A stretch of DNA of 64,000 bases from Stappia sp. WLB 29 (GTDB lineage Bacteria > Pseudomonadota > Alphaproteobacteria > Rhizobiales > Stappiaceae), in the NCBI RefSeq assembly GCF_023507705.1, contig NZ_JALBGD010000001.1:558001-622000 (forward strand). Reading direction: 5' to 3'. The number at the start of each line of letters is the position of its first letter. Position 1 is the stretch's first letter. The notes under the pieces were generated by a model. It saw only the letters and a list, made by a program, of their open reading frames with translations. It was not told the DNA's origin and made no database searches. A program made the translations under genes and the position numbers. Positions 18,243 to 27,340 of the stretch are shown one piece after another.

Positions 18243-19578
18243 GCGGCAGCAAGGCCTTCATGTCCGGCCCGTGCTCCTCGCCCGTCAGCGCCTTGCGCAA
18301 GGGGAGGAACAGCCCTCGCCCTTTCCGGCCCGTCCGCGCCTTCAGCGCCCCCGTCCAGGCGCCCCAGGTCGTCTCGTCGTAAGGCTCGGGCGGCAGCAGC
18401 TCCGTCGCTGCGCAAAGGAACGCCCGGTCCTCCTCGGCGACAGGCAGCGGCTCCGGCGCGGTCACGGCGCGCCACCAGCGCGCCGCGTCTGCCACCGTCT
18501 CGCAGTTCTCCCGCACCGCCAGCCAGAAGGCCTCGCCTCCCGGCTGCGCATCGCCGATACCCATGCCTGACAGGCGCTCGGCGACATCGGCATATGGCAG
18601 GGCATGCACCAGCTTCGCATTGAGCGGCCGCAGCTCCTGCGGATCGAACTTCGCCGACGAGCGAGACACGTCGGCAAGGTCGAAGACCTGCGCCAGCCGC
18701 TCCAGGCTCTCCGCCGGCTCCACCGCATGGCTGGTGCCGGTCAGAACGGCGAGCGAGGCGACCGCCATCGGCTCGAACCCCTCCTCGCGCAGCGAGCGCA
18801 GCGACAGCGCGCCCTTGCGCTTCGACAGGCCCTCGCCGGACACCGTTGTCAGCAGGTTGTGATGGCCGAAGATCGGCGGTACGGCCCCCAGCGCCTCGAA
18901 GATGGCGATCTGCACGCCGGTGTTCGCCACATGGTCCTCGCCGCGGATGACGTGGGTCACCCCGGCGGCGATGTCGTCGACGATGGATGGCAGCGTATAG
19001 AGATAGCTGCCGTCCTCGCGCACCAGCACCGGATCGGACAGGGAGGCGAGATCGATGCTCTGCGCCCCGCGGCACAGGTCCTCCCAGCTGCGCTCCACCC
19101 GCCGCGTGACGAAAGGATCGCCGTCGTGGTTCGGCAGCAGGAAGCGCCAGTGTGGCCGCCGCCCCTCCGCTTCCAGCCGTGCCCGCTCCGCATCGTCCAG
19201 GCGAAGGGCGGCCCGGTCGTAGACGGGCGGACGCCCGAGCGCGCGCGCCCTTGCGCGCCGCCTCTCCAGCTCGTCCGACGTCTCGTAGCAGGGATAGAGC
19301 AGCCCGGCCGCCTTCAGCTTTTCGGCCGCCGCATCGTAGAGCGGCAGCCGGTCCGACTGGCGGAAGCTTTCATGCGGCACGATGCCGAGCCAGCCGAGAT
19401 CCTCCGCGATCGCCGCGGCGAACTCCTCGGTCGAGCGCTCCTTGTCGGTGTCGTCGTAGCGCAGGATGAAGCGCCCCTTGCGGCGCAGCGCGAAGAGCCA
19501 GTTGATCAGCGCCGGACGGGCATTGCCGATATGCAGGAAACCCGTGGGCGACGGGGCGAAGCGAACGGTGACGGTCAT
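18205..19578 (-). CDS. gltX: Glutamyl-tRNA synthetase
   Basis: A 457-residue class I synthetase: HIGH motif [19 protein letters not shown] at residues 9-27 and the KMSKS-like loop [10 protein letters not shown]. Alphaproteobacteria usually carry two GluRS paralogues, one of which also charges tRNA-Gln for GatCAB. Which one this is cannot be decided here; its length and lack of the zinc-type cysteines fit the second paralogue. A strong AGGGGG site precedes the ATG. It follows an MFS permease gene by 9 bases on the same strand. Confidence 0.95.
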   Translation of the reverse strand: MTVTVRFAPSPTGFLHIGNARPALINWLFALRRKGRFILRYDDTDKERSTEEFAAAIAEDLGWLGIVPHESFRQSDRLPLYDAAAEKLKAAGLLYPCYETSDELERRRARARALGRPPVYDRAALRLDDAERARLEAEGRRPHWRFLLPNHDGDPFVTRRVERSWEDLCRGAQSIDLASLSDPVLVREDGSYLYTLPSIVDDIAAGVTHVIRGEDHVANTGVQIAIFEALGAVPPIFGHHNLLTTVSGEGLSKRKGALSLRSLREEGFEPMAVASLAVLTGTSHAVEPAESLERLAQVFDLADVSRSSAKFDPQELRPLNAKLVHALPYADVAERLSGMGIGDAQPGGEAFWLAVRENCETVADAARWWRAVTAPEPLPVAEEDRAFLCAATELLPPEPYDETTWGAWTGALKARTGRKGRGLFLPLRKALTGEEHGPDMKALLPLIGRRNSAARLS

Positions 19579-19587
19579 GGCCCCCTC

Positions 19588-20835
19588 TTAGCCGGAAGCC
19601 GGAGCGGTCGCAACGGCGCCCTCGGCCTGCCGCTGGCGCACATGGCGCGAGACCAGCGTCAGCGCCAGCGCCGCCAGCAGGCAGTAGAGCGCCATGGCAT
19701 AGACCTGCAGCGAATAGGGCACGCCTGCATCGATCAGATAGCCGGTCAGGCCCGGCCCCAGCGCCGAGGCGAAGACCATCATCGCCACCGTCACCGAGCG
19801 GATCGAGCCGAGGTGCCGCGCTCCGTAGATCTCCGGCCACAGCGCGCCGAACAGGGTCGAGCTGAACCCATAGCTGATGCCGAGCAGCGCCATGAACCCA
19901 AACGCGGCAAAGGGGTGCGTCACCGCGCCCAGCAACACGCAGGCCAGCCCGAGCGGCAGCAGGAAGGTCGGCAGCAGCCGCAGCGCCGTCACCTTGTCGA
20001 CCAGATAGCCGGCCAGTAGCGCGCAACTGATGGTCATTGCCGACATGGCCATGAAGGCCGAGGCGAAGAGCTCCATCGACCAGCCGCGCAGCTCCACCAG
20101 GTAGACCTGGTGAAAGAAGATCGTCGTGCCGATGAAGGGCGGCGCCAGCGTGCCGGCGGAGATGATCCAGTAGGCCGGATCGCGCAACACCTCGGCGCGG
20201 GTCCATTGCCGCTGCGCCACCGGCCGCGCGTCCGTGTGGATGGTGCCGCGCGGCACCCGCTCCACCTTGAGCAGCAGGAGCAGCGCGGGCAGCGCCACCA
20301 GCACCAGCACGGCGGCACCCAGCCACCAGGTGCCGCGCCAGCCCATCAGGCCGGCCAGCGTCACGAAGACCAGAGGCAGGCTCGCCTCGCCGCACTGGAT
20401 GCCGAGCGAGGCGATGGAGACCGCGCGGCCGCGCTGCGCGTCGTACCAGCGCCCCATCGCGGTCATCGCCACATGGGTCATCATACCCTGGCCGAAAAGC
20501 CGCAAGCCATAGAGCACTACGAACAGCATGGCGACCGAGGAGACGCTGGCCATGCCGGCGGTGAACAGGGCGAGCCCCGCCACCACGCCGCCGGCGACCA
20601 GCGCCAGCGGGAAGTTGTCGACCACCTTGCCGACGAAGGTCAGAGACAGCGCCGAGCACAGGGTCGCGGCCATGTAGAGCCCGCCGAACGCACCATGGCT
20701 CAGCCCGAACTCGGCCCTCAGGTCGCCTGCCACCAGCGAGATGAAATAGGTCTGGCCGAAGCTGGAGAAGAAGGTCAGCAGCAGCCCGGCGCCGAGCCAG
20801 CGGAGGTTGTCGCGCAGGAAGGTGAAGAAGGACAT
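19588..20835 (-). CDS. MFS transporter
   Basis: About 415 residues with twelve predicted membrane helices. The start (FFTFLRDNLRWLGAGLLLTFFSSFGQTYF) and the loop GAFGGLYMAATL look like the nitrate/oxalate-formate branch of the major facilitator superfamily. It is an inner-membrane secondary transporter of unknown substrate. The ATG at 20835 is preferred over a TTG six codons upstream. gltX lies 9 bases downstream and probably shares the transcript. It is the first of two unrelated-looking MFS genes in tandem. Confidence 0.88.
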   Translation of the reverse strand: MSFFTFLRDNLRWLGAGLLLTFFSSFGQTYFISLVAGDLRAEFGLSHGAFGGLYMAATLCSALSLTFVGKVVDNFPLALVAGGVVAGLALFTAGMASVSSVAMLFVVLYGLRLFGQGMMTHVAMTAMGRWYDAQRGRAVSIASLGIQCGEASLPLVFVTLAGLMGWRGTWWLGAAVLVLVALPALLLLLKVERVPRGTIHTDARPVAQRQWTRAEVLRDPAYWIISAGTLAPPFIGTTIFFHQVYLVELRGWSMELFASAFMAMSAMTISCALLAGYLVDKVTALRLLPTFLLPLGLACVLLGAVTHPFAAFGFMALLGISYGFSSTLFGALWPEIYGARHLGSIRSVTVAMMVFASALGPGLTGYLIDAGVPYSLQVYAMALYCLLAALALTLVSRHVRQRQAEGAVATAPASG

Positions 20836-21050
20836 GGCAGCAGTCCGCGGCAAAGGTGGGAAGTCCGCAGGTTCGAAAGGCCCGCCCGCGGCAAGCCGGA
20901 GCCGGGCGCGGAACGGAGCGCGGCGAACCGCACAAGTCGATCGTGTGGAGCGCAGGCCGGCGGCACCGGTCGCAGGACCAGGAAAGAGCCGTCAGAATAG
21001 AGAAACTTCTCTCCCGGCGAAAGAGATCGTCCTTTCCGACAATGCCCGTC

Positions 21051-22259
21051 TCAGACCGCCGCGGTTTCCGCCGGCCGCCTCCATGCCAGAACGGCGAGCC
21101 AGATGAGCGCGGCCAGCGCCAGCATCGCCAGCCCCGAAGCGTAGAGCACGACGCCCGCCACACCGGCACTGTCCAGCACCATCGTCACCAGCAGCGGTCC
21201 TGCCGCCATCGCAACGTTGCTCGGCAAGGACAGATTGGCCGCCGCCCGCGCATAGCGGCTCGCCGAGAAGAAGCTGAGCGGCAGCAGCGCCCTTGTCAGC
21301 GCCGAAATGCCCGATCCGAAACCGTAGAACGCGATGAAGAGATAGAGCAGCGAAGCCTGCCCGCCGGCGAGAAGCAGCAGCAAGGGCGAGCCCACCAGCA
21401 GCGCGGCGGCAATGAGGCCAGAGGTCAGCGGCGTTGCGAACCGCCCCGCCAGGATATCGGCGAGCCGCGCCGTGATACCCAGTACCGAGCGCAGCGCGCC
21501 GAGCTCCAGGGCCAAAGCCGGCGAGGCACCCGACATCTGCAGCAGCGCGATCAGCGACGGCGCAAGCCCCGTCGTCACCAGGCTGAAAACGATGGAGACC
21601 AGCGCGATCAGCAGGAAGGTAAGACGCGCCTGCGCCTGCGTCAGCCGCAAGGGCTCCACAGCGGCAGCCGCGGCGCGCGCGGCGCCTCCGTCCTCGTCGC
21701 GCGGCGACGGCAAAGCGAAGAGATAGAGCGGGCACAGCACGAGTTGGGTACCGGCTGCCGCCAGCATCGCCATGCGCCAGCCGATCGCCCCTTCCAGCAG
21801 GCTCCATAGCGGCCAGGCGACGGCGGCCGACAGGCCGGTGAAGATCATCAGAATGCCGATGGAGCGCCGGGCGCCCGCCCCTTCCCGCTCGACCACCGCC
21901 GCATTGCACGGCACGGTCAGGCCGAGCGCGCCGCCGATCCCCATCACCAGCCAGGCGGCGTAGTAGACCAGAACCCCCTGCGCCAGGCTCATGGCGAGAA
22001 GACCGGCCGCCATGGTCGCAGCGCCCGCCGCCAACACCCGTGCCGCGCCATGCCGCTCGATCAACCGTCCGGTCCAGGGGCCGGCAAACCCGCCCAGCAG
22101 CATCATCGCCGTCAGTCCGCCGAAGGCGAGCGCATTCGACATGCCGAGTTCGGCGGCGATCTGCCGCCCCAGCACGCCGGGCATGTCGAAGGTCGTCCCC
22201 CAGCCGACGATCTGGCCGGCGGCAAGGATGGCGACCAGGCGGAGCCTGTCGAGACGCAT
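21051..22259 (-). CDS. MFS transporter
   Basis: A 402-residue permease with twelve hydrophobic segments. After a short cytoplasmic start it shows a substrate-entry motif (VGWGTTFDMPGVLG), and the loop motif ERHGAARVLAAG between helices 2 and 3 marks the major facilitator fold. Substrate unknown. A GAGGG site precedes the ATG. It starts 51 bases after nadE on the same strand and is separated from the next MFS gene by about 215 bases in which nothing distinct was seen. Confidence 0.88.
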   Translation of the reverse strand: MRLDRLRLVAILAAGQIVGWGTTFDMPGVLGRQIAAELGMSNALAFGGLTAMMLLGGFAGPWTGRLIERHGAARVLAAGAATMAAGLLAMSLAQGVLVYYAAWLVMGIGGALGLTVPCNAAVVEREGAGARRSIGILMIFTGLSAAVAWPLWSLLEGAIGWRMAMLAAAGTQLVLCPLYLFALPSPRDEDGGAARAAAAAVEPLRLTQAQARLTFLLIALVSIVFSLVTTGLAPSLIALLQMSGASPALALELGALRSVLGITARLADILAGRFATPLTSGLIAAALLVGSPLLLLLAGGQASLLYLFIAFYGFGSGISALTRALLPLSFFSASRYARAAANLSLPSNVAMAAGPLLVTMVLDSAGVAGVVLYASGLAMLALAALIWLAVLAWRRPAETAAV

Positions 22260-22310
22260 GATCCCTCGCGCGAGGGTTCGTGTGGCGGGAACGACGGCAG
22301 CCCGCTCGGA

Positions 22311-24023
22311 CTAGCTGCGGTCGCGGAATCGGTTGGTGATCGGATAGCGGCGGTCGCGGCCGAAATTCTTGCGGGTGATCTTCACCCCCGGCGCCGACTG
22401 CCGGCGCTTGTATTCAGCGATGTAGAGCAGGTGTTCGATCCGGTGGATCAGTTCGCGGTCGTGCCCGCGCGCCTCGATGTCGCCCACCGACATCTCGTTC
22501 TCCACCAGGCACTCGAGAATATCGTCGAGCACGTCATAGGGCGGCAACGAATCCTGATCCGTCTGGTTCTCGCGCAGCTCCGCGGTTGGCACCTTGTCGA
22601 TGATGTTGACCGGGATGACCTCGCCCGCGGGGCCGAGCAGCCCGTCCGGCCGGTTGGCGTTGCGCCAGGCGGCGAGCCGATAGACCTGCGTCTTGTAGAG
22701 GTCCTTGATCGGGTTGAAGCCGCCGTTCATGTCGCCATAGAGCGTCGCATAGCCGACGGACATTTCCGACTTGTTGCCCGTGGTCGCGACCATGGCGCCG
22801 AACTTGTTGGAGATCGCCATCAGGATCGTGCCGCGCGCGCGCGACTGCAGGTTCTCTTCGGTCACGCCGCTTTCGGTGCCGGCGAACAGGCCGGACAGCG
22901 CCTCGGCAAAGCCCTCCACCGCCGGGGCGATGGCCACCGTGTCGTAGCGCACGCCGAGCGCCTTCGCGCAGGCCTCGGCGTCCTTGAGACTTTCGGCCGA
23001 CGTGTAGCGATAGGGCAGCATCACGCAGTGCACCTTGTCGGCTCCCAGCGCATCCACCGCCATCGCCGCCACCACGGCGCTGTCGATGCCGCCGGACATG
23101 CCCAGCACCACGCCCGGAAAGCGGTTCTTGTTCACATAATCCCGGAAGCCGAGGACGCAGGCCTGCCAGCGCGCCGCATCGATGTCCGGCAGCTCGGCCT
23201 TCGGCCCGCTCTCGCAGACCCAGCCGCCGTCCGTGTCGCGGCGCCAGTCGGTCAGCGCGATCTCCTCGACGAACTCGCCCATCTGAAAGGCAAGGCGCCG
23301 GTCGCCCTGCAGCGCGAAGGACGCGCCGTCGAACACCAGTTCGTCCTGGCCGCCGAGCTGGTTGCAATAGACCAGTGGCAGGCCCGTCTCGACCACGCGC
23401 TGCACCATCACCTGCAGCCGCACCTCGGGCTTGCCGGCATGGAAGGGCGATCCGTTCGGTACCAGCAGCAGCTCCGCGCCGGTCTCCTCGAGGCACTCGC
23501 ACACTTCCTCGGTCCACGCATCCTCGCAAACCGGCAGGCCGAGGCGGATGCCGCGAAAGCCGACGGGACCGGGCAAGGGACCCGCCTGGAACACGCGCTT
23601 TTCGTCGAACTCGCCGTAGTTGGGCAAGTCGTACTTGAACCGAACCCCCTCGATGCGCCCGCCGTCGACCAGCGCCACAGCATTGTGCAGCTTGTCGCCG
23701 TCGCGCCAGGGCAGACCGATCACCACGCCCGGCCCGCCGTCGGCGGTGTCGGCCACCAGCTCGTCCAGCGCTGCGCGGCAGGCGGTGACGAAGGCCGGCT
23801 TCAGCACCAGATCCTCCGGCGGGTAGCCGGACAGGAACAACTCCGACAGCAGCACGAGGTCTGCCCCGCCCGCGGCAGCTTCCGCGCGGGCACGGCGCGC
23901 CAGCGCCAGGTTGCCCTCCACGTCGCCGACGGTCGGGTTCATCTGGGCCACCGCCAGCCGCAACCTGTCGGCTGGGCCGGAAGAGCCGGTCTTCAGGGAG
24001 GATTCGGTCGGTGTCGCGCTCAT
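22311..24023 (-). CDS. nadE: Glutamine-dependent NAD+ synthetase
   Basis: Last step of NAD synthesis: amidates nicotinate adenine dinucleotide with ammonia taken from glutamine. About 570 residues. The N-terminal nitrilase-type glutaminase domain has the triad Glu (LLSELFLSGYPPEDL), Lys (FKYDLPNYGEFDEKR) and Cys (GLPVCEDAW). The C-terminal synthetase domain has the PP-loop GMSGGIDSAVVAA and NKSEMSVGYATLYGD. The frame is open upstream to 24092, but the ATG at 24023 gives the usual short leader. Confidence 0.95.
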   Translation of the reverse strand: MSATPTESSLKTGSSGPADRLRLAVAQMNPTVGDVEGNLALARRARAEAAAGGADLVLLSELFLSGYPPEDLVLKPAFVTACRAALDELVADTADGGPGVVIGLPWRDGDKLHNAVALVDGGRIEGVRFKYDLPNYGEFDEKRVFQAGPLPGPVGFRGIRLGLPVCEDAWTEEVCECLEETGAELLLVPNGSPFHAGKPEVRLQVMVQRVVETGLPLVYCNQLGGQDELVFDGASFALQGDRRLAFQMGEFVEEIALTDWRRDTDGGWVCESGPKAELPDIDAARWQACVLGFRDYVNKNRFPGVVLGMSGGIDSAVVAAMAVDALGADKVHCVMLPYRYTSAESLKDAEACAKALGVRYDTVAIAPAVEGFAEALSGLFAGTESGVTEENLQSRARGTILMAISNKFGAMVATTGNKSEMSVGYATLYGDMNGGFNPIKDLYKTQVYRLAAWRNANRPDGLLGPAGEVIPVNIIDKVPTAELRENQTDQDSLPPYDVLDDILECLVENEMSVGDIEARGHDRELIHRIEHLLYIAEYKRRQSAPGVKITRKNFGRDRRYPITNRFRDRS

Positions 24024-24127
24024 GGAAACGGGTGTAGCCCGGCCCTTGCGCTTGCGCAATCGGCGAGAACGCATGGGCGAGCCGCGCGGCACGCGTCGCC
24101 GCCCGGTCGGTGCGGCAGGTCGAACGG

Positions 24128-24664
24128 TTAGAGGTAGACGGTGCCCTGCCCGCCGGTCGTACCCGGCTGCCTGAGCGCGGCTGCCGCCACGTCCGGCGCC
24201 GGCATCGCCGCGGGCTCGAAACTGCCCCTCGGCGCCGGCCGCAACCGGTCGGTCGCCCGCACGAACGGCCGGTGCTCGGTCAGCACCCGTTGCAGGCGCT
24301 GGTAGAGCATGGCCGGCGAAACCGGCTTTGCCAGGAATTCGTGGATGCCGAGCTCCACCGCCTTGAGCACCACCGGCTTGCGCGCATCCGCGCTTACCAT
24401 GATCACCGGCGTGGTCGCGACGCCCGCATCCGTGTCGCCGCGCAGGACCGACAGAAACTCGGCGCCGTTGAGCGGCGACATCACCCAGTCGCAGATGACG
24501 ACATCGGGCCTGCGCTCCAGCGTCGCCGCCAGCCCGTCGGCGCCGTCCGACGCATCCGAGATGCGACGAATGCCGAAGCCGCCCAGGATGGCCCTGAAAA
24601 GACTTCGCATGTGAGAATTGTCGTCGATGACCAGCACCGACACTGCCGAAAGATCGAGTACCAT
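24128..24664 (-). CDS. Response regulator receiver protein
   Basis: 178 residues. A CheY-like receiver has the acidic pair Asp14-Asp15, the phospho-acceptor Asp59 (VVICDWVM), a Ser in IMVSADA and the conserved Lys in FLAKPVSP. The ~55-residue C-terminal tail is low-complexity and has no DNA-binding domain, so it is a stand-alone signalling output, perhaps acting by protein contact. No histidine kinase is nearby. A GGGGA site precedes the ATG. Confidence 0.88.
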   Translation of the reverse strand: MVLDLSAVSVLVIDDNSHMRSLFRAILGGFGIRRISDASDGADGLAATLERRPDVVICDWVMSPLNGAEFLSVLRGDTDAGVATTPVIMVSADARKPVVLKAVELGIHEFLAKPVSPAMLYQRLQRVLTEHRPFVRATDRLRPAPRGSFEPAAMPAPDVAAAALRQPGTTGGQGTVYL

Positions 24665-24843
24665 GCCGTGCGGTCCCCTCCCGATTGGCTCATACTTACA
24701 AATATGCGAAAGACGGAAAGATTTCCTTACGTAAGTTTCGGCCAGTTCGGTTGGCCGCCTATCCGCCCCGCGGCCTCGGCGCGCGACCCATACCCTGCGA
24801 CACCTTTCAGGAAAGCTACCGTCGCCGGCCTGCGGCGCAAAAA

Positions 24844-24877
24844 ATGAAAAACGCCGCCGGGAGGGACCCGGCGGCGT
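24844..24877 (-). terminator. Intrinsic terminator of the DAHP synthase gene
   Basis: Perfect 11-bp GC-rich arms (24851-24861 with 24867-24877), loop of 5. On the minus strand a T-rich stretch follows, 37 bases beyond the stop codon of the aroG-type gene. Confidence 0.9.
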
Positions 24878-24913
24878 CGATAACGACTGCGCGAGGCGGT
24901 AAAGCGCAGCGGC

Positions 24914-26299
24914 TCAGGCGATGGCCGCCTCGCGCTCCGGCTTGCCTCGCTGATCACGCTCCTTGCGGACGTTCTCGGCCACCATGAAGGCGAGTTCGAT
25001 CGCCTGCTCGGCATTGAGCCGCGGATCGCAATAGGTGTGGTAGCGGTCGGCGAGATCCTCGGCCGTCAGTGCCCGGGCGCCGCCCGTGCACTCGGTGACG
25101 TTCTTGCCGGTCATCTCCACATGGATGCCGCCGGCATAGGTGCCTTCCGCCCGGTGCACCGCGAAGAAGGCCTCGACCTCCCGCATGATGCGCTCGAACG
25201 GGCGCGTCTTGTAGCCGTTGGCGGTGACCGTGTTGCCGTGCATGGGATCGCACGACCACACTACCTTCTTGCCCTCGCGCTCCACCGCACGCACCAGCTG
25301 CGGCAGATGCTCGAACACCTTGTCCGCGCCGAAGCGGCAGATCAGCGTCAGCCGGCCGGCCTCGTTGGCCGGGTTCAGCGTGTCGATGAGGCTCAACAGC
25401 TCGTCGGCCTTCAGGCTCGGCCCGCACTTGAGGCCGATCGGGTTCTTGATGCCGCGGAAGAACTCGACATGCGCATGGTCGGGCTGACGGGTGCGGTCGC
25501 CGATCCACAGCATGTGGCCGGAGGTCGCGTACCAGTCGCCGGACGTGCTGTCGACGCGGGTCATCGCCTGCTCGTAGCCCAGAAGCAGGGCCTCGTGGCT
25601 GGTGAAGAAGTCGGTCGAGCGCAGCTGCGGCGCGCTGTCAGGATCGATGCCGCAGGCGCGCATGAACTCCAGGCTCTCCGAGATGCGGTCGGCGAGCACC
25701 TGGTAGCGATGGCTCTGCGGGCTGTCCTTGACGAAGGACAGCATCCAGCGATGCACGTGGTCGAGATTGGCGAAACCGCCCTGCGCGAAGGCGCGCAGCA
25801 GATTCAGCGTCGCGGCCGACTGGCGGTAGGCCATGACCTGGCGCTGCGGATCCGGCTCGCGGGACTCCGGCGTGAAGGCGATGTCGTTGACGATGTCGCC
25901 GCGGTAGCTCGGCAGCTCCACGTCGCCCTGCTTCTCCATCGGCGAGGAGCGCGGCTTGGCGAACTGGCCGGCGATGCGGCCGACCTTCACCACCGGCTGC
26001 GCCGAGGCATAGGTGAGCACGACGGCCATTTGCAGGAAGACGCGGAAGAAATCGCGGATGTGGTCCGCGTGGTGCTCCGCAAAGCTCTCCGCACAATCGC
26101 CGCCCTGCAGCAGGAATCCGCGACCTTCGGCCACTTCGGCGAGCTGGGACTTCAGCTTTCTCGCCTCACCTGCAAAAACGAGCGGCGGAAAGTCGGAAAG
26201 GCGGCGCTCCACTTCCGCGAGCGCGTCCGCGTCGCGATACTCGGGCACCTGCACGATCGGCATCGACCGCCAGCTATCCGGTGTCCAGTTCTGCGCCAT
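24914..26299 (-). CDS. Class II 3-deoxy-7-phosphoheptulonate (DAHP) synthase
   Basis: Entry enzyme of the shikimate pathway: joins phosphoenolpyruvate and erythrose 4-phosphate. The 461-residue protein is of the plant/AroA-II type, shown by [11 protein letters not shown] near residue 65, the metal-site Cys in that block, [19 protein letters not shown] and the C-terminal [13 protein letters not shown] with [11 protein letters not shown]. The ATG at 26299 has a GGAG site 7 bases upstream; a longer open frame is rejected. It is a single-gene unit with its own terminator. Confidence 0.96.
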   Translation of the reverse strand: MAQNWTPDSWRSMPIVQVPEYRDADALAEVERRLSDFPPLVFAGEARKLKSQLAEVAEGRGFLLQGGDCAESFAEHHADHIRDFFRVFLQMAVVLTYASAQPVVKVGRIAGQFAKPRSSPMEKQGDVELPSYRGDIVNDIAFTPESREPDPQRQVMAYRQSAATLNLLRAFAQGGFANLDHVHRWMLSFVKDSPQSHRYQVLADRISESLEFMRACGIDPDSAPQLRSTDFFTSHEALLLGYEQAMTRVDSTSGDWYATSGHMLWIGDRTRQPDHAHVEFFRGIKNPIGLKCGPSLKADELLSLIDTLNPANEAGRLTLICRFGADKVFEHLPQLVRAVEREGKKVVWSCDPMHGNTVTANGYKTRPFERIMREVEAFFAVHRAEGTYAGGIHVEMTGKNVTECTGGARALTAEDLADRYHTYCDPRLNAEQAIELAFMVAENVRKERDQRGKPEREAAIA

Positions 26300-26597
26300 T
26301 GTTCCAACTCCGTATAAACGACCTTCGGCAAGATCTTGTGCCTGCAGGCATCCGCTCCGGTTGCGTGTTTCGTCTGTCCCCGCTCGCCCGATCATATGTT
26401 GCGTGGGCGACGGGTGCCGGGCGTTATACACGCGGCAGCGGGGCGAGGCCACAGATAACGTCGCAGCACCAGCGGCCGACGGCGGTGACGGCTATGCCCA
26501 AGCGGCCGAGCCCTCGCAGATCACAATCCCGAGAGTCCACCTCCCTGGTGATCGAGCCTCTTGCATCCGAAGGACTTCTGAAACACTCTCCCGCTTC

Positions 26598-27038
26598 ATG
26601 GAGAGTCGCGCCCGCCTCTTTGCCAGAACCCTATGCCGCCTCGTTCTCGTGGCGTTGATCGCGCTTGCCGGTGCAGCCCCCGGTGGCATGGGCGAAGCTG
26701 TGGCCGCAGCGGACCGGATGGACGCTTCCCACATCCATGCGCACGCCTCCCCTCCGATGCCGACCGCGCACGAGACAGGCGAAACGCATGCCGGATCCCA
26801 CGGCGTCGCCCATTCGCACGCCTCTGCCCAACAGGCATCGCACGGGCAGGCGCCGCAGGCCTCGCATCATCACGAGAGCTCGGCCGCCGACTGCTGCCTC
26901 TCCTTCTGTTTTCCCGGCATTGCCGACGATGGCACTGCCGGTTTCGAGCACATCTCCGCAGCGCAGCCGGACAGCGATCCTGCGGTTCGCCTCGAGTCGC
27001 AGCCGCCCCATCTGACAGATCGTCCTCCTCGATCCTGA
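26598..27038 (+). CDS. His-rich exported protein, first gene of the copper operon
   Basis: About 146 residues: a signal-peptide-like start (RLFARTLCRLVLVALIALAG), then a His-rich segment with 14 histidines overall (patterns HIHAHA, HSHA, ASHHHES), followed by CCLSFCF and an acidic tail. Such sequences bind Cu or other soft metals in the periplasm. I do not recognise a named family. The frame is open far upstream, but the signal peptide fixes the start at 26598; its ribosome site is weak. Five more copper-handling genes follow on the same strand, so a metal-buffer or sensor role is inferred. Confidence 0.65.
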   Translation: MESRARLFARTLCRLVLVALIALAGAAPGGMGEAVAAADRMDASHIHAHASPPMPTAHETGETHAGSHGVAHSHASAQQASHGQAPQASHHHESSAADCCLSFCFPGIADDGTAGFEHISAAQPDSDPAVRLESQPPHLTDRPPRS

Positions 27039-27112
27039 CCGCCCTACCTGAAAGGGCCGTTGCCGCGCGATGACCCCGCGCGGCCGCATCCTGTCATTAT
27101 CGAGGACTTGTC

Positions 27113-27340
27113 ATGATACCCAGACTGCTTGCGGCCCTTGCGCCGCTGGCGGTGGCTGCCTGTGCCGCCGTCCCGGCAACCGTGTCCGGTTACGGACCGT
27201 TGCCGGAAGACCCGAACGCCGCCACCCTGCCCTTGCGGCCGGCCAGCGTCGTCGCCCCCTATGAGCATCGCATTCCCGTCGAGCCGGGCAACTGGCGCGA
27301 CCTGAACGACCGTCAGGCTCCCGGCGGAGGTGCGTCATGA
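27113..27340 (+). CDS. Small lipoprotein in the copper operon
   Basis: 75 residues. A signal peptide ends in a lipobox (LAVAAC, lipidation at Cys17), then a proline-rich tail with PEDPNAATLPLRPA and NWRDLNDRQAPGGG. GAGGA lies 6 bases before the ATG. Its last codons overlap the start of the TolC-like gene (ATGA), so the two are translationally coupled. No function is recognised; it may be an outer-membrane accessory of the TolC-like channel. Confidence 0.75.
   Translation: MIPRLLAALAPLAVAACAAVPATVSGYGPLPEDPNAATLPLRPASVVAPYEHRIPVEPGNWRDLNDRQAPGGGAS

Noticed and set aside
26300-26597. A CueR- or CsoR-type operator before the copper operon
   Set aside because: I looked for a metal-regulator dyad between the DAHP synthase and copper genes and saw none convincing.
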